64,000 bases of DNA from Oceanimonas smirnovii ATCC BAA-899 (GCF_000381965.1 NZ_KB908463.1:55221-119220); one strand, 5' to 3'; positions 25,749-35,431 are shown, numbered from the stretch's first letter. Program-made: numbers and translations. The notes: a model not told the origin generated them from the letters alone.

Positions 25749-26723
25749 ATGACGATACCTGCCTGGTCTCCCACCGCCGATGTCACCCTGCTGCGCCGGC
25801 GTGCCGAATTGCTTTCCGGGATCCGTGACTTCTTTGCCAAACGCGGTGTACTGGAGGTAGATACGCCTACCATGGCGGCGGCGGGCGTGACGGATCTGCA
25901 TCTGGAAAACTTTGTCACTCATTTTGTCGGGCCGGGCATGGCACAGGGTCAGCAGCTCTACCTGCAGACGTCGCCGGAATTTCATATGAAACGACTGCTG
26001 GCGGCCGGCAGCGGGCCCATCTACCAAATCTGTAAGTCTTACCGTAACGAAGAGTCAGGCCGCTTGCATAACCCCGAATTTACCATGCTGGAGTGGTACC
26101 GGCCCGGCTTTGATCATCACAAACTGATGGATGAAATGGCTGAGCTGCTGCAAGGAGTGCTGGGTTGTGCTGCCCCCGAGCGTATCAGTTATGCCGGTGT
26201 GTTTGAGCGTATTTTGGGCGTCTGCCCGCTGACCGCGACGCTTGATGAATTACGTGAGGCCGGCAAGGGGCTGGGAGCTGATGATTTACTGGCGCAGGAA
26301 AAAGATCGCGATACCCTGCTGCAGCTGTTGTTTGCCTTTGGGGTTGAACCTGTGATTGGCCAGACAGCGCCCTGTTTTGTGTATGACTTTCCTGCCAGTC
26401 AGGCGGCACTGGCGCGCATTAATCCGTCTGATACCCGGGTGGCAGAGCGCTTTGAGGTGTATTTTAAAGGCATAGAGCTGGCCAATGGGTTTCATGAACT
26501 GACCAATGCGGCCGAGCAGCGCGCCCGCTTTGAGCAGGATAATTATTTGCGCAGGGCGCGGGGTCTTGCTGCCAAGCCGGTGGATGAATACCTGCTGGCG
26601 GCATTGCAGGCTGGCCTGCCCGACTGTGCCGGTGTGGCGCTGGGCATAGACCGGCTGATGATGCTGGCGCTGGGAGCAGACCGGCTGGAGCAGGTGATCG
26701 CCTTTCCGGTCACCCGAGCGTAA
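25749..26723 (+). CDS. epmA: EF-P--(R)-beta-lysine ligase EpmA (GenX/PoxA)
   Basis: Paralogue of class II lysyl-tRNA synthetase that attaches (R)-beta-lysine to Lys34 of EF-P. The 324-residue protein consists only of the catalytic core, with no anticodon-binding domain: motif 2 region [24 protein letters not shown] and motif 3 [13 protein letters not shown] near the C-terminus. Length and start fit E. coli EpmA (325). It is next to a VOC gene and about 2 kb from efp and epmB. The 125-bp gap after it has CTTACAG-type repeat bits and no gene. Confidence 0.96.
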   Translation: MTIPAWSPTADVTLLRRRAELLSGIRDFFAKRGVLEVDTPTMAAAGVTDLHLENFVTHFVGPGMAQGQQLYLQTSPEFHMKRLLAAGSGPIYQICKSYRNEESGRLHNPEFTMLEWYRPGFDHHKLMDEMAELLQGVLGCAAPERISYAGVFERILGVCPLTATLDELREAGKGLGADDLLAQEKDRDTLLQLLFAFGVEPVIGQTAPCFVYDFPASQAALARINPSDTRVAERFEVYFKGIELANGFHELTNAAEQRARFEQDNYLRRARGLAAKPVDEYLLAALQAGLPDCAGVALGIDRLMMLALGADRLEQVIAFPVTRA

Positions 26724-26848
26724 AACTTCAGCTTTAAGTTTTAAACTGTCAGCTATAAGCAGGTCGGTGTGGAGCGCAGTTACGGCGCCGTGATTGCAAG
26801 CACCGCTGTGTTGCTTACAGCTTCCAGCTGATCGCTTACAGCTCCCCT

Positions 26849-27337
26849 CTAAGGGGCCGGCGGGTAGTTCTCGAGCAGCTCGGCAACCTGCTGATAAATA
26901 TGCTCCCGGCGCTCCTGACCGCGACTGCCGTCACTCGGAAAAGCATCGGGGTGGCGGCTGGTCCAGACCACCTTGCCGGTGTCAGGCTGAGTCAGTCGCA
27001 GCACCAGATGCAGCTCCCGGCGGGCCCCGTAAACCCGCTCTTCCTCCCAGAAGCCATTACGGCCAAACATATTGGGCATGGTGGTCAGCAGGCGCATCTC
27101 TTCGTCCAGCCGGTAGTCGAGCCATAACGAGGCCAGCGGTGCTTCTGTAACGGTCAGGCCGCGGCCGGGCAGCAATTCCCGGGCGGCATCGGCAATGCGG
27201 GCACCGTCCAGCGAGGTGGTGTCCATGTCCGGGCTCAGAGCCACTGTGTTAAAACGGCTGAAGTCGGCTTCTTCAGAATAATCGTAAGGGGCGGCACAGC
27301 CGCTCAGCAGCCATATCAGAGCCAGTATTCTTATCAT
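26849..27337 (-). CDS. DUF4136 family lipoprotein
   Basis: Predicted outer-membrane lipoprotein of 162 residues: short signal and lipobox LLSGC (Cys at about 13-14). The rest matches the DUF4136 pattern with FSRFNTVALSPD near the start and ADAARELLPGRGLT. Function is unknown. The second of two adjacent ATGs (27337) has better spacing to GGGAGG than the first (27340). It lies 12 bases downstream of mscM on the same strand, so probably in that operon. Confidence 0.8.
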   Translation of the reverse strand: MIRILALIWLLSGCAAPYDYSEEADFSRFNTVALSPDMDTTSLDGARIADAARELLPGRGLTVTEAPLASLWLDYRLDEEMRLLTTMPNMFGRNGFWEEERVYGARRELHLVLRLTQPDTGKVVWTSRHPDAFPSDGSRGQERREHIYQQVAELLENYPPAP

Positions 27338-27349
27338 CATTGCCTCCCA

Positions 27350-30300
27350 TCAGGCCGGGTTATCGGCATCAGCGGTCGTGAATGTGCGGCCATGCTCTCC
27401 CACCAGGCGAATATCCACCTGCTGATGCGGAATGCGAATATCATGGCGGCGCAGCCGTTCCAGCAGCAAATTGTGCAGTTCGTGGGTCATGGGCATGCGA
27501 TGGCCCATGTCGTTCACATAGACCCGCACTTCATACACCAGCGCCGAGTCGGTCAGCTCCACCAGAAAGGCTTCAGGCACCGGGTTATCAAGGATCAGGC
27601 TGCATTCGGCAATGGCGTCCTGCAGCAGCCGTTGCACGGTGTCCACATCCGCATCCAGTCGTACCCGTACATAGAGTTTGACCCGGGTAATGGCATCGGA
27701 CAGGGACCAGTTGACAAACTGCTCGGTAATAAAGGCCTTGTTGGGCACGATAATTTCCCGTCTGTCCCAGTCCACTATGGTGGTGGCCCGGGTTTTGATT
27801 TTGGAAATGGTGCCGGTGAGATCGCGAATGGTAACGGTGTCACCGATTCGAATGGGCTTTTCAAACAAAATGATCAGGCCCGACACAAAGTTGGCAAAGA
27901 TTTCCTGAAGACCAAAACCCAGCCCTACCGACAGCGCCGCCACCAGCCATTGCAGCTTGGACCAGTCAATGCCCAGCATGGCAAAGGTGGCAAAGGCCCC
28001 GAACAGCAGCACCAGATATTTGGAAATGGTGGTAATGGCAAAGCCGGTACCCGGTGACAGATTAAGATGCTGCAGCACACTCAGCTCCATCAGCCCCGGC
28101 AGGTTGCGGGCGGTGATCAGGGTTAATACCACTAGAAAAACGGCAAGCACCAGATCTTTCAGGGAAATGGGCACCAGGGTATCTTCGCCGGCCAGACTGC
28201 TGGACACATGCCAGACTTCAATGCTGTCGAGAAAACTGAAGGCGGTGTTGATCTCGGACCACAGTAACATCAGGGTCAGAATATAGCCCAGCATCAGCAC
28301 TGAGCGCAGCAGCCCCAGAGACTGAGCGCTGATGGCATCCAGATCCACCTCGGCCACAGCGGCGGCTTCCGCTTCCGGGCTGGGAGGCGTCTCCTGAGGC
28401 TCGTCCCGCTCTTTCTCTTTACGCTGAGCCAGGATCTCGGCGCGTCTTGCCTTGGCCCGCTCAAAGGCCAGCCGCCGGCGCTGCAGCAGCATCCAGCGGC
28501 GAACCGAATAATAAGCCATCACAAAGCCCAGCCCGGCCAGCACCGAGACTTCCAGCTGGCGCAGCAGAGTGTGGGCGGTAAACAGATAGCCCATGATGGC
28601 AGCGGCACCGGCCAGCAGCGGTGCCGTGATCAGCAGCCCCCACAGCAGATGATTGGCCAGGGTCAGGTGTTCCTTTTTGGGAGCGGAGACCAGCAGCGGC
28701 ATGTCCTGACGGTATAACCGCCAGGAAAACAGGCTGATCATCACACTGATGTAAATAAAGGCCAGCCGGCCAAGGGTGTCATAAAGGGAAAACTCCCTGA
28801 ACTCCCGGGCGGTGTAAAACAGCAGCAACATAGGCAGCAAACTCAGCATCAGAGTGCGGAATTGCCGCCAGACCCGGCGTACCTGCTCGGCGGGAAGATT
28901 GAAGTGCATCACCAGCAGGCCCTTGGGCAGGGTCAGGTTACCAATGAGCAGCAAAATAAATACCGGCAGCATCAGCGCCCGCAGCGCTTCGGCAAGTGAC
29001 ACCACAATGGGAGAGGCCAGTGGTGAGTCGATGGCATGAGACAGCAAAGACAACAGCGCGGTAATGGGCAGGGCGGTAAGCACACTCAGCAGCAGGGTAT
29101 TAAAGGTGTAACCGTATTTGTCCTGAGTGACATTACCGATGCGCGGGCTGATGCGCGCCAGATAATCGCGCAGACTGCGCCGGCTGAGCAGCCACAAATA
29201 CAGCACTACCATGGAGCTGATGCCATAAAGCGTCAGGCTGGCTCCTCCCTGCTGCTGCAGCGCGCGGGGCAGGGCGGTCCAGGTGGCGGTACGGGTCAGC
29301 CAGTCCAGGGTTTCCATCAGGGCCGCAGGAAAATTACTGTCTACCGGGCGCAGATCCGGCAGCCAGAACAACCGCTCTTCGGTCAGGGCCCGAATTTCTT
29401 CCAGCTGACCATTTTGCCGGCTGTAGGCTACCTTGAGCCGGGTTTGTTCATGAATTTCATTATCGGTAACCGCCAACAGCCGTTCCAGCAGGCGGGCCCG
29501 GGTAGTGAGCAGTTCATCAAGCAACAATTGCTGCTCTTCGCTCAGGCTCTGCTCCAGGGTCAGCAACCGGTTGCGGTAGCTGTTATTGGCAAGATCATCA
29601 AAATCTTCCTGATAGCCATATCTGTCTACCCGGCTCTGCACGATGCGGGCTTCCAGCTGGTGCAGCGGGTAGGGAGCGGGCAGTTCGCTCAGGCGATTAC
29701 GCAGGTTCTCACCAAAACCGCGGCTCACTTCCAGCCATTCCAGCTGTTCTTTCAGGTTGTTTTTAAGGGTGCTGAGTTCGTTAACAGCACTTTCTACCGC
29801 CTGATTTTCCAGCTGTAAAGACTCTATGGTACGGCTGCGCTCGGCCAGGGTAACGGAAAGCTGCTGATTGCGCTCCTGCTCCCGGGCAAGCAGGGGGGAG
29901 TCAGTTTCTACTTCGTCCAGTAACCGTTCGCTTTCAGCAATGGCGGCTTCCGTAGTAGCCCGGCGCAACTCATTCTGCCGGTTTTGCAGGGCATCTATGT
30001 AATTGTCGAGATCGGTCAGCCGGTATTGGAGTATGTCCAGCCGCAGCTTGTTGAGAGTATCCCGGTTACCCGCCGACAGCTGCTCCAGCTCCAGCATCTG
30101 AATACGCCGCTGTAGTGCCTGCTCGCGAACCATGCTGAGAATGCGGTTAGCATTTTGCTGGCGGCTGGGGTTTTCGGTAAATTGCTGCTGATCCAGATTT
30201 TGCTGAGTCTGGCGTAGCTGCTGGCGCAGTTCGTCGAGCTGACTGTGAACGCCACTATTGCTCAGCTCCTGCAGGTTCAGGGTGTTGGTCAGCTCTTCCC

Positions 30301-30670
30301 GCTGGCGGCGCAGTTCAAGCCGGCGGGCCTGAGCATCTACCAGCGCCTGATCCAGACCCACGCCGTCGAGCAGCGGAATATTTTCGGTGGAGGTGCCTTT
30401 AAGTCCGGCTTTTTGTTGCTCCAGTTTTTTCAGTGCCGCCGGATATTCTTCCATAAACTGGCGCAGGCTGTCGGTCTGACTGCGGTAGCGCTCTCCTTCC
30501 CGTACCAGCTGCAGCGCCTGATTATAACTGTCTCGCAGCTTTTGCAGCTCAGGCTTGTCTCCTTCCGGAACTTCCTTCAGCAAGGCTTCTATATCGGCCA
30601 CACTCTGATCTGCCGGCACCGGGGCCGGCAGCAACAACAGCATAAAAAACAGCAGTACAGGGGCAAACAC
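27350..30670 (-). CDS. mscM: mechanosensitive channel MscM/YjeP
   Basis: Large MscS-type channel of the MscK/MscM group (1106 residues) that opens on membrane tension to release solutes. Signal peptide about 1-20, periplasmic coiled-coil domain about 20-470, then about ten membrane helices with a charged cytoplasmic loop (about 735-785) and the C-terminal MscS pore and beta domain (GLGFGLQEIFANFVSG, KPIRIGDTVTI). GTG at 30670 has AGAGAGG upstream. E. coli has psd-mscM in the same order, and here psd precedes it by 29 bases on the same strand. Confidence 0.95.
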   Translation of the reverse strand: MFAPVLLFFMLLLLPAPVPADQSVADIEALLKEVPEGDKPELQKLRDSYNQALQLVREGERYRSQTDSLRQFMEEYPAALKKLEQQKAGLKGTSTENIPLLDGVGLDQALVDAQARRLELRRQREELTNTLNLQELSNSGVHSQLDELRQQLRQTQQNLDQQQFTENPSRQQNANRILSMVREQALQRRIQMLELEQLSAGNRDTLNKLRLDILQYRLTDLDNYIDALQNRQNELRRATTEAAIAESERLLDEVETDSPLLAREQERNQQLSVTLAERSRTIESLQLENQAVESAVNELSTLKNNLKEQLEWLEVSRGFGENLRNRLSELPAPYPLHQLEARIVQSRVDRYGYQEDFDDLANNSYRNRLLTLEQSLSEEQQLLLDELLTTRARLLERLLAVTDNEIHEQTRLKVAYSRQNGQLEEIRALTEERLFWLPDLRPVDSNFPAALMETLDWLTRTATWTALPRALQQQGGASLTLYGISSMVVLYLWLLSRRSLRDYLARISPRIGNVTQDKYGYTFNTLLLSVLTALPITALLSLLSHAIDSPLASPIVVSLAEALRALMLPVFILLLIGNLTLPKGLLVMHFNLPAEQVRRVWRQFRTLMLSLLPMLLLFYTAREFREFSLYDTLGRLAFIYISVMISLFSWRLYRQDMPLLVSAPKKEHLTLANHLLWGLLITAPLLAGAAAIMGYLFTAHTLLRQLEVSVLAGLGFVMAYYSVRRWMLLQRRRLAFERAKARRAEILAQRKEKERDEPQETPPSPEAEAAAVAEVDLDAISAQSLGLLRSVLMLGYILTLMLLWSEINTAFSFLDSIEVWHVSSSLAGEDTLVPISLKDLVLAVFLVVLTLITARNLPGLMELSVLQHLNLSPGTGFAITTISKYLVLLFGAFATFAMLGIDWSKLQWLVAALSVGLGFGLQEIFANFVSGLIILFEKPIRIGDTVTIRDLTGTISKIKTRATTIVDWDRREIIVPNKAFITEQFVNWSLSDAITRVKLYVRVRLDADVDTVQRLLQDAIAECSLILDNPVPEAFLVELTDSALVYEVRVYVNDMGHRMPMTHELHNLLLERLRRHDIRIPHQQVDIRLVGEHGRTFTTADADNPA

Positions 30671-30699
30671 GGCAACCTCTCTCAGCGGGGCTGGATTAA

Positions 30700-31560
30700 T
30701 CAGGGTTGAACAAGACGACCGAACTCGGTGCCCATGCGGGTGCTGGTGCCGGGAGTGAGTGTTTCACTCAGCGTGACGGCATCTGGCCCGAATAAACACA
30801 CTACCGTGCTGCCCAGCTTGAACCGGCCCATTTCATCACCTTTGGCCAGGCGCGGAGCCGTATCAGCATTATAGTCCCAGCGTTGCACTCGTTTGCCCGG
30901 CGGCGGCGTCACGGTGCCGGCCCAGACGGTTTCAATGCTGGCCACTATGGTGGCCCCCACCAGCACCATGGCCATAGGGCCGGCGCTGGTATCAAAAATA
31001 CACGCCACCCGCTCGTTGCGGGCAAACAGCTCCGGTACGCGAGAAGCGGTGAGCGGGTTGACCGAAAACAGTTCGCCGGGCACATACACCATGGTCTTGA
31101 GCACGCCGTCCAGCGGCATATGAATGCGGTGATAGTCTTTGGGAGCCAGATAAATGGTGGCAAAGTCACCGTTCATAAAGGGCGCAGCCAGCGCCTTGTC
31201 GCCACCGAGCAGGGTGCGGGCACTGAAGTCATGGCCCTTGGCCTGAATAATACGGCCCTGCTCAATGGGTGCCAGCTGGCTGATGGCACCGTCTACCGGC
31301 ATGGCCAGCACTTCGTCGCCCGGTACCAAAGGGCGCGCGTCTTCTTTCAGCGGGCGGGTAAAAAATTCATTAAAGCTTTTATAGTGTTCCAGCTCGCTGT
31401 AAGCAGCTTCGCTCATGTCCACCTTATAGCGGCGAATAAATTGTTTGATCAGCCACTGGGTCAGACCACCGGCCTCGGCGGCGGCGAGTTTGCCCACCAG
31501 GCGTGACAGAGCGTGCTTGGGTAACAGGTATTGCAGCAAAATTTTCAGATGATCTTTCAT
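30700..31560 (-). CDS. psd: phosphatidylserine decarboxylase
   Basis: Makes phosphatidylethanolamine from phosphatidylserine at the inner membrane. The 286-residue proenzyme has LGST at 249-252; self-cleavage before Ser251 yields the pyruvoyl group on the alpha chain. Asp90 (PVDGA) and His147 (HRIHMP) of the autoprocessing triad are present. Length is close to E. coli Psd (322 minus tail). It lies between rsgA (15 bases upstream) and mscM, as in E. coli. Confidence 0.97.
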   Translation of the reverse strand: MKDHLKILLQYLLPKHALSRLVGKLAAAEAGGLTQWLIKQFIRRYKVDMSEAAYSELEHYKSFNEFFTRPLKEDARPLVPGDEVLAMPVDGAISQLAPIEQGRIIQAKGHDFSARTLLGGDKALAAPFMNGDFATIYLAPKDYHRIHMPLDGVLKTMVYVPGELFSVNPLTASRVPELFARNERVACIFDTSAGPMAMVLVGATIVASIETVWAGTVTPPPGKRVQRWDYNADTAPRLAKGDEMGRFKLGSTVVCLFGPDAVTLSETLTPGTSTRMGTEFGRLVQP

Positions 31561-31575
31561 TGTGATTGAGTACCG

Positions 31576-32610
31576 TCAGGAATTGGGGTGATAGCGATCA
31601 GGCTTGTCGGCCATGGCATCCATAATGCGGTGATAGCTGTCCAGCCGCTCTGCATGAATACGGCCTTCGGCCGCAGCCTGCTGCAGCAGGCAGCCCGGAT
31701 CGCTGCCGTGCTTGCAGTCGCGAAAGCGGCAGCCGCCCAGATAATCGCGAAACTCACGAAAACACCAGGCCACCCGCTCGGGAGCCAGATGCCAGAGAGA
31801 AAACTCGCGAATGCCGGGAGAGTCGATAAGTGAGCCGCCGGTGGCAAAATGATAGAGCCGGGCCGTGGTGGTAGTGTGCTGACCCAGACCGGAGTTATCG
31901 GATACGGCACCGGTTTGTGCTTCCACCTCAGGCATGATGGCGTTTACCAGCGACGACTTGCCCACACCGGACTGCCCCACAAAAATACTGGTGTGGCTGC
32001 TCAGTGCCTGTTGCAGTTCATTCAGGCCTTCACCGGTGTCACAGCTCACCAGCAGCACCCGGTAGCCAATGTCGCGGTAGCGCTGCAAATCGCGCTCAGC
32101 GTCACGGCGCTGTTCGTCGCTCAGCAGGTCCACCTTGTTGAGCACCAGCATGGGTGGCATTTCCACGTCTTCGGCGGCCACCAGATAGCGGTCGATGATA
32201 TGGCAGCTCAGCTCCGGCAGCACCGCAGATACCACTACTATCTGATCGATATTGGCCGCTACCGGTTTGATGCCGTCGTAATAGTCAGGGCGGGTGAGCA
32301 CTGTGGTGCGTGGGTGTACTGCTTCCACCACGCCGCTGATGCCCTGCAAGGCCTCTGTGCCGGGCCGCCATACCACATGGTCTCCGGTTACCAGCGAGCC
32401 CAGGGTGCGGCGCAGATTGCAGCGATGAATGTTACCGTCACTGTCTTCAATGTCAGCATGCTGACCAAAGCGGCTGATCACCACCCCTTCCTGCGGGGCA
32501 CCCAGCTGGGTGTCGTCAATGACTTCGGACTGCTGTTTTTTCAGGCGGCGGCTGTGGTTATCGCTAACGCGGCGCTTCTGGCCTTTACTCAGACGTTTCT
32601 TCTTGGTCAC
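31576..32610 (-). CDS. rsgA: small ribosomal subunit biogenesis GTPase RsgA
   Basis: Circularly permuted GTPase that checks late assembly of the 30S subunit. The 344-residue product has an N-terminal OB-fold, G4 NKVD (LVLNKVDLL) before G1 GQSGVGKSS (about 211-219), the diagnostic permuted order, and a C-terminal zinc knuckle with the [14 protein letters not shown] cysteines and histidine. GTG at 32610 was chosen because GAGGAA precedes it and the protein then begins [11 protein letters not shown] as in E. coli; a GTG at 32634 has no clear site. It is divergent from orn. Confidence 0.96.
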   Translation of the reverse strand: MTKKKRLSKGQKRRVSDNHSRRLKKQQSEVIDDTQLGAPQEGVVISRFGQHADIEDSDGNIHRCNLRRTLGSLVTGDHVVWRPGTEALQGISGVVEAVHPRTTVLTRPDYYDGIKPVAANIDQIVVVSAVLPELSCHIIDRYLVAAEDVEMPPMLVLNKVDLLSDEQRRDAERDLQRYRDIGYRVLLVSCDTGEGLNELQQALSSHTSIFVGQSGVGKSSLVNAIMPEVEAQTGAVSDNSGLGQHTTTTARLYHFATGGSLIDSPGIREFSLWHLAPERVAWCFREFRDYLGGCRFRDCKHGSDPGCLLQQAAAEGRIHAERLDSYHRIMDAMADKPDRYHPNS

Positions 32611-32700
32611 GCTGTTCCTCGAACCTGTTTTCACTGCCGGCTATGATACACTTTCCCGTTCAACCTTGTCCTTATTTGCCAAGCCGCAGGAACGCAAACC

Positions 32701-33246
32701 ATGACGCAAAGTGCAGAAAACCTGGTATGGATCGATCTGGAAATGACCGGCCTTGATCCCGATGAACACAGAGTGATTGAAATTGCCAGCATAGTGACTG
32801 ATAAGGATCTCAATATTCTGGCAGAAGGGCCTGTGCTGGCTATTCACCAGAGCGAAGCCGAGCTTGGCAAAATGGACGAGTGGAACGTGAACACTCATAC
32901 TGGCTCGGGCCTGGTGGCCAGAGTGCAGGCCAGCACCATTACTGAAGATGAAGCAGTGAAACAGACGCTGGCGTTTTTGCGTCAGTGGGTGCCGGAAGGC
33001 AGCTCGCCCCTGTGTGGTAACTCCATCGGTCAGGACAGGCGTTTTCTGGTGCGGCACATGCCGGCGCTGGAAGCCTTTTTTCACTACCGCAATGTGGATG
33101 TGAGCACGGTAAAAGAGCTGGTACGCCGCTGGAAACCGGAACTGCTGGAGCAATTTACCAAAAAAGGCAGTCATCAGGCCCTGGACGATATTCGTGAGTC
33201 CATTGCCGAACTGCAGTTCTACCGCCGGCATGTGTTTGCCATTTAA
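32701..33246 (+). CDS. orn: oligoribonuclease
   Basis: 3'-5' exonuclease that degrades 2- to 5-nt RNAs, including pGpG from c-di-GMP turnover; essential in E. coli. The 181-residue product is a DEDDh nuclease with [10 protein letters not shown] (Asp12, Glu14), a middle Asp in [11 protein letters not shown], and the His/Asp of [11 protein letters not shown]. It is followed by the tRNA-Gly array; E. coli has orn-glyVXY-queG in the same order. Confidence 0.98.
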   Translation: MTQSAENLVWIDLEMTGLDPDEHRVIEIASIVTDKDLNILAEGPVLAIHQSEAELGKMDEWNVNTHTGSGLVARVQASTITEDEAVKQTLAFLRQWVPEGSSPLCGNSIGQDRRFLVRHMPALEAFFHYRNVDVSTVKELVRRWKPELLEQFTKKGSHQALDDIRESIAELQFYRRHVFAI

Positions 33247-33316
33247 ACGCAAAACAGCCAGATTTTAGTCGTTTGGCGACAATTTCAGCAAACGGCTAAC
33301 CTGCTTTAAAAAAGGC

Positions 33317-33344
33317 TTGCATTCGATCGGTTCGTGCTTATACT
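33317..33344 (+). promoter_or_regulatory. promoter of the tRNA-Gly array
   Basis: TTGCAT (33317-33322), 16-base spacer, TATACT (33339-33344), followed by a GC-rich discriminator (ACGCCTCCCG) of the type found at stable-RNA promoters under stringent control. Confidence 0.75.
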
Positions 33345-33411
33345 ACGCCTCCCGTAGCCAAGAGGAATTGCGAAGCAAGCCACTGGTTACAACAGACTGA
33401 ATACAGTCAGC

Positions 33412-33500
33412 GCGGGAATAGCTCAGCTTATATAGAGCTTAAACTTGCTGAAGTTGATGAGGGTCGCGCCGCGGCCCCATGCACAAGTTAAAAGTATTAC
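33412..33500 (+). pseudogene. tRNA-like degenerate element P1
   Basis: Begins like tRNA-Gly (GCGGGAATAGCTCAGCT) and keeps a D-arm (GCTC...GAGC) and an anticodon-like hairpin (AACTT-GCTG-AAGTT), but instead of T-arm and 3' acceptor strand carries a GC-rich hairpin (GGGTCGC GCC GCGGCCC) and unrelated sequence. It cannot fold as a full tRNA or be charged. Differs from P3 by one base. Confidence 0.75.
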
Positions 33501-33576
33501 GCGGGAATAGCTCAGCTGGTAGAGCACAACCTTGCCAAGGTTGGGGTCGCGAGTTCGAATCTCGTTTCCCGCTCCA
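33501..33576 (+). tRNA. glyT: tRNA-Gly (GCC), copy 1
   Basis: 76 nt with encoded CCA. Full cloverleaf: acceptor GCGGGAA/TTCCCGC, D-arm GCTC/GAGC, anticodon stem CAACC/GGTTG with loop TTGCCAA (anticodon GCC), T-loop TTCGAAT. Reads glycine codons GGC and GGU. First of four identical genes; same locus as E. coli glyVXY. Confidence 0.97.
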
Positions 33577-33625
33577 AATTTAAAGCACGGGTTACCAGAC
33601 CGGTGTTTGAAGCAAGTTAAAATCT

Positions 33626-33712
33626 GCGGGAATAGCTCAGCTTATGGAGCTTGACCTTGCTGAAGTTGATGAGGGTCGCGCCGCGGGCGCATGCACAAGT
33701 TAAAAGTATTAC
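33626..33712 (+). pseudogene. tRNA-like degenerate element P2
   Basis: Same 5' half as the tRNA-Gly genes, but with a shortened D-loop region (CTTATGGAGCTTGA) and the 3' half replaced. The GC hairpin here reads GCCGCGGGCGC in place of GCCGCGGCCCC of the other copies. 87 bases. Confidence 0.75.
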
Positions 33713-33788
33713 GCGGGAATAGCTCAGCTGGTAGAGCACAACCTTGCCAAGGTTGGGGTCGCGAGTTCGAATCTCGTTTCCCGCTCCA
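33713..33788 (+). tRNA. glyT: tRNA-Gly (GCC), copy 2
   Basis: Identical to copy 1 in all 76 bases, with encoded CCA and anticodon GCC. The 49-base spacer following it differs by one base from those after copies 1 and 3. Confidence 0.97.
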
Positions 33789-33837
33789 AATTTAAAGCAC
33801 GGGTTACCAGACCGGTGCTTGAAGCAAGTTAAAATCT

Positions 33838-33926
33838 GCGGGAATAGCTCAGCTTATATAGAGCTTAACCTTGCTGAAGTTGATGAGGGTCGCGCCGCGG
33901 CCCCATGCACAAGTTAAAAGTATTAC
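33838..33926 (+). pseudogene. tRNA-like degenerate element P3
   Basis: 89 bases, nearly identical to P1 (CTTATATAGAGCTTA D-region). Same truncated tRNA-like structure with GC hairpin in place of the T-arm. Confidence 0.75.
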
Positions 33927-34002
33927 GCGGGAATAGCTCAGCTGGTAGAGCACAACCTTGCCAAGGTTGGGGTCGCGAGTTCGAATCTCGTTTCCCGCTC
34001 CA
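33927..34002 (+). tRNA. glyT: tRNA-Gly (GCC), copy 3
   Basis: Identical to copies 1 and 2, 76 bases including CCA. Starts exactly 426 bases after copy 1. Confidence 0.97.
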
Positions 34003-34051
34003 AATTTAAAGCACGGGTTACCAGACCGGTGTTTGAAGCAAGTTAAAATCT

Positions 34052-34138
34052 GCGGGAATAGCTCAGCTTATGGAGCTTGACCTTGCTGAAGTTGATGAGG
34101 GTCGCGCCGCGGCCCCATGCAAAAGTTAAAAGTTTTAT
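34052..34138 (+). pseudogene. tRNA-like degenerate element P4
   Basis: 87 bases, same D-region type as P2 (CTTATGGAGCTTGA) but with the GGCCCC form of the hairpin. Its 3' end (AAAAGTTAAAAGTTTTAT) has diverged slightly from the other three. Confidence 0.75.
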
Positions 34139-34214
34139 GCGGGAATAGCTCAGCTGGTAGAGCACAACCTTGCCAAGGTTGGGGTCGCGAGTTCGAATCT
34201 CGTTTCCCGCTCCA
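34139..34214 (+). tRNA. glyT: tRNA-Gly (GCC), copy 4
   Basis: Identical to the other three copies, starting exactly 426 bases after copy 2. Followed directly by the terminator of the array. Confidence 0.97.
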
Positions 34215-34218
34215 AATC

Positions 34219-34250
34219 AAAAAGCCGACTTCATAGTCGGCTTTTTGCTT
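34219..34250 (+). terminator. Rho-independent terminator of the tRNA-Gly array
   Basis: AAAAAGCCGACT, loop TCAT, AGTCGGCTTTTT: 12-bp stem with a T-run, then GCTTTT. The symmetric form would also stop the convergent queG transcript. Confidence 0.92.
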
Positions 34251-34303
34251 TTCTGAGTCTGCATAATTCGCGTATAAGCCTGCTGCGGCTTCGTATCATG
34301 CTA

Positions 34304-35431
34304 TCAGCGCGCATGCGCAGACATACCTTTATCTACGGCGCGAATAAGTCGCGCCGTTTTACGGTTTTGCTGTTCCAGCTTGCCGCTCTGTTGCGCCAGC
34401 GCCCAGTCAATGTGCTCGCGCACCATATCGTCCACGTTATCACGCTTTTCCTCGAGCGCCTGCACCACCATGGGGCTGGCGGGCGCATTGCCCAGTGCCA
34501 CGGCAATATTACGCAGCCAGCGGCGATGACCAATGCGGCGAATGGGGCTGCCTTCGGTTACTTTCAGAAAATGGGTTTCGTTCCAGCTGAACAGCTCCAG
34601 CAGTTGTGGCGCATGCAGCTGCTTCCTGGGCGCAAAGTCCGGCTCCTGGCTGGCGCCGGCAAAGCGGTTCCAGGGGCAGATTAACTGGCAGTCGTCACAG
34701 CCGTAGATACGGTTGCCCATCAAGGGGCGAAACTCTTGCGGAATGGGGCCGTCCAGTTCAATGGTGAGGTAGGAAATACAGCGGCGGGCATCCACTACAT
34801 AGGGCTCTACAATGGCCTGGGTAGGGCAAATGGTCAGGCAGGCCACACAATTGCCGCAGCCTTCTTCCACCGGCGAGTCTACCGGCAGCGGCAAATTTAC
34901 CAGCAGCTCGCCCAGAAAGAAAAAGGAGCCCTGCTCCCGGTTGATCAGCAGCGAGTGCTTGCCGGTCCAGCCCAGGCCGGCATTGGCTGCCAGCGGCCGC
35001 TCCAGCACCGGGGCCGAGTCGACAAAGGGACGGGCCACCAGCTGCTCTGCCCGGCTCTGAATTTTTTCTGCCAGTTTTTTTAGCCGGTTACGTAATACCT
35101 TGTGATAATCCCGGCCAAGGGCGTAACGGCTGATGTAACCTTTCTCAGGATCGCTCAGAACATGGGCGATGGCAGCGTGCTCGGGCAAATAACTCATGCG
35201 TACCGAAATTACCCGCAGAGTGCCCGGCAGCAGCTCATGGGGGCGGGCGCGCATCATGCCATGGCGCTCCATATACTCCATGTCACCGTGATAGCCCTTT
35301 GCCAGCCAGCTGCCGAGCAGGGGCTCTTCACCGGACAAATCGGTCCCGGTAATGCCGGCCTGGTCAAAGCCTAGCTCTGCTGCCCAGAGCTTGATATCGT
35401 GAGCCAATGCATCTAAGTCGGGAGTGGTCAT
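34304..35431 (-). CDS. queG: epoxyqueuosine reductase QueG
   Basis: Last enzyme of queuosine biosynthesis, reducing epoxyqueuosine in tRNA with cobalamin and two [4Fe-4S] clusters. The 375-residue product has the cluster motifs CGNCVACLTICP and CDDCQLICPWN about residues 192-250, and a HEAT-like C-terminal region. Length matches E. coli QueG (379). ATG at 35431 gives [13 protein letters not shown] like homologues; an ATG two codons further upstream (35437) is possible. Its start codon overlaps the divergent nnr start by two bases. Confidence 0.95.
   Translation of the reverse strand: MTTPDLDALAHDIKLWAAELGFDQAGITGTDLSGEEPLLGSWLAKGYHGDMEYMERHGMMRARPHELLPGTLRVISVRMSYLPEHAAIAHVLSDPEKGYISRYALGRDYHKVLRNRLKKLAEKIQSRAEQLVARPFVDSAPVLERPLAANAGLGWTGKHSLLINREQGSFFFLGELLVNLPLPVDSPVEEGCGNCVACLTICPTQAIVEPYVVDARRCISYLTIELDGPIPQEFRPLMGNRIYGCDDCQLICPWNRFAGASQEPDFAPRKQLHAPQLLELFSWNETHFLKVTEGSPIRRIGHRRWLRNIAVALGNAPASPMVVQALEEKRDNVDDMVREHIDWALAQQSGKLEQQNRKTARLIRAVDKGMSAHAR

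Noticed and set aside
28330..28500. Unusual charged insertion in mscM
   Set aside because: A charged cytoplasmic loop at this place is normal for MscM/YjeP, so it is not a special feature.
33412..34138. Extra tRNA genes at the four tRNA-like elements
   Set aside because: They lack the T-arm and 3' acceptor strand and have no CCA, so they cannot form a tRNA.
33412..34214. CRISPR array
   Set aside because: The repeats are tRNA genes and tRNA-like units with identical spacers, not unique spacers between short repeats.
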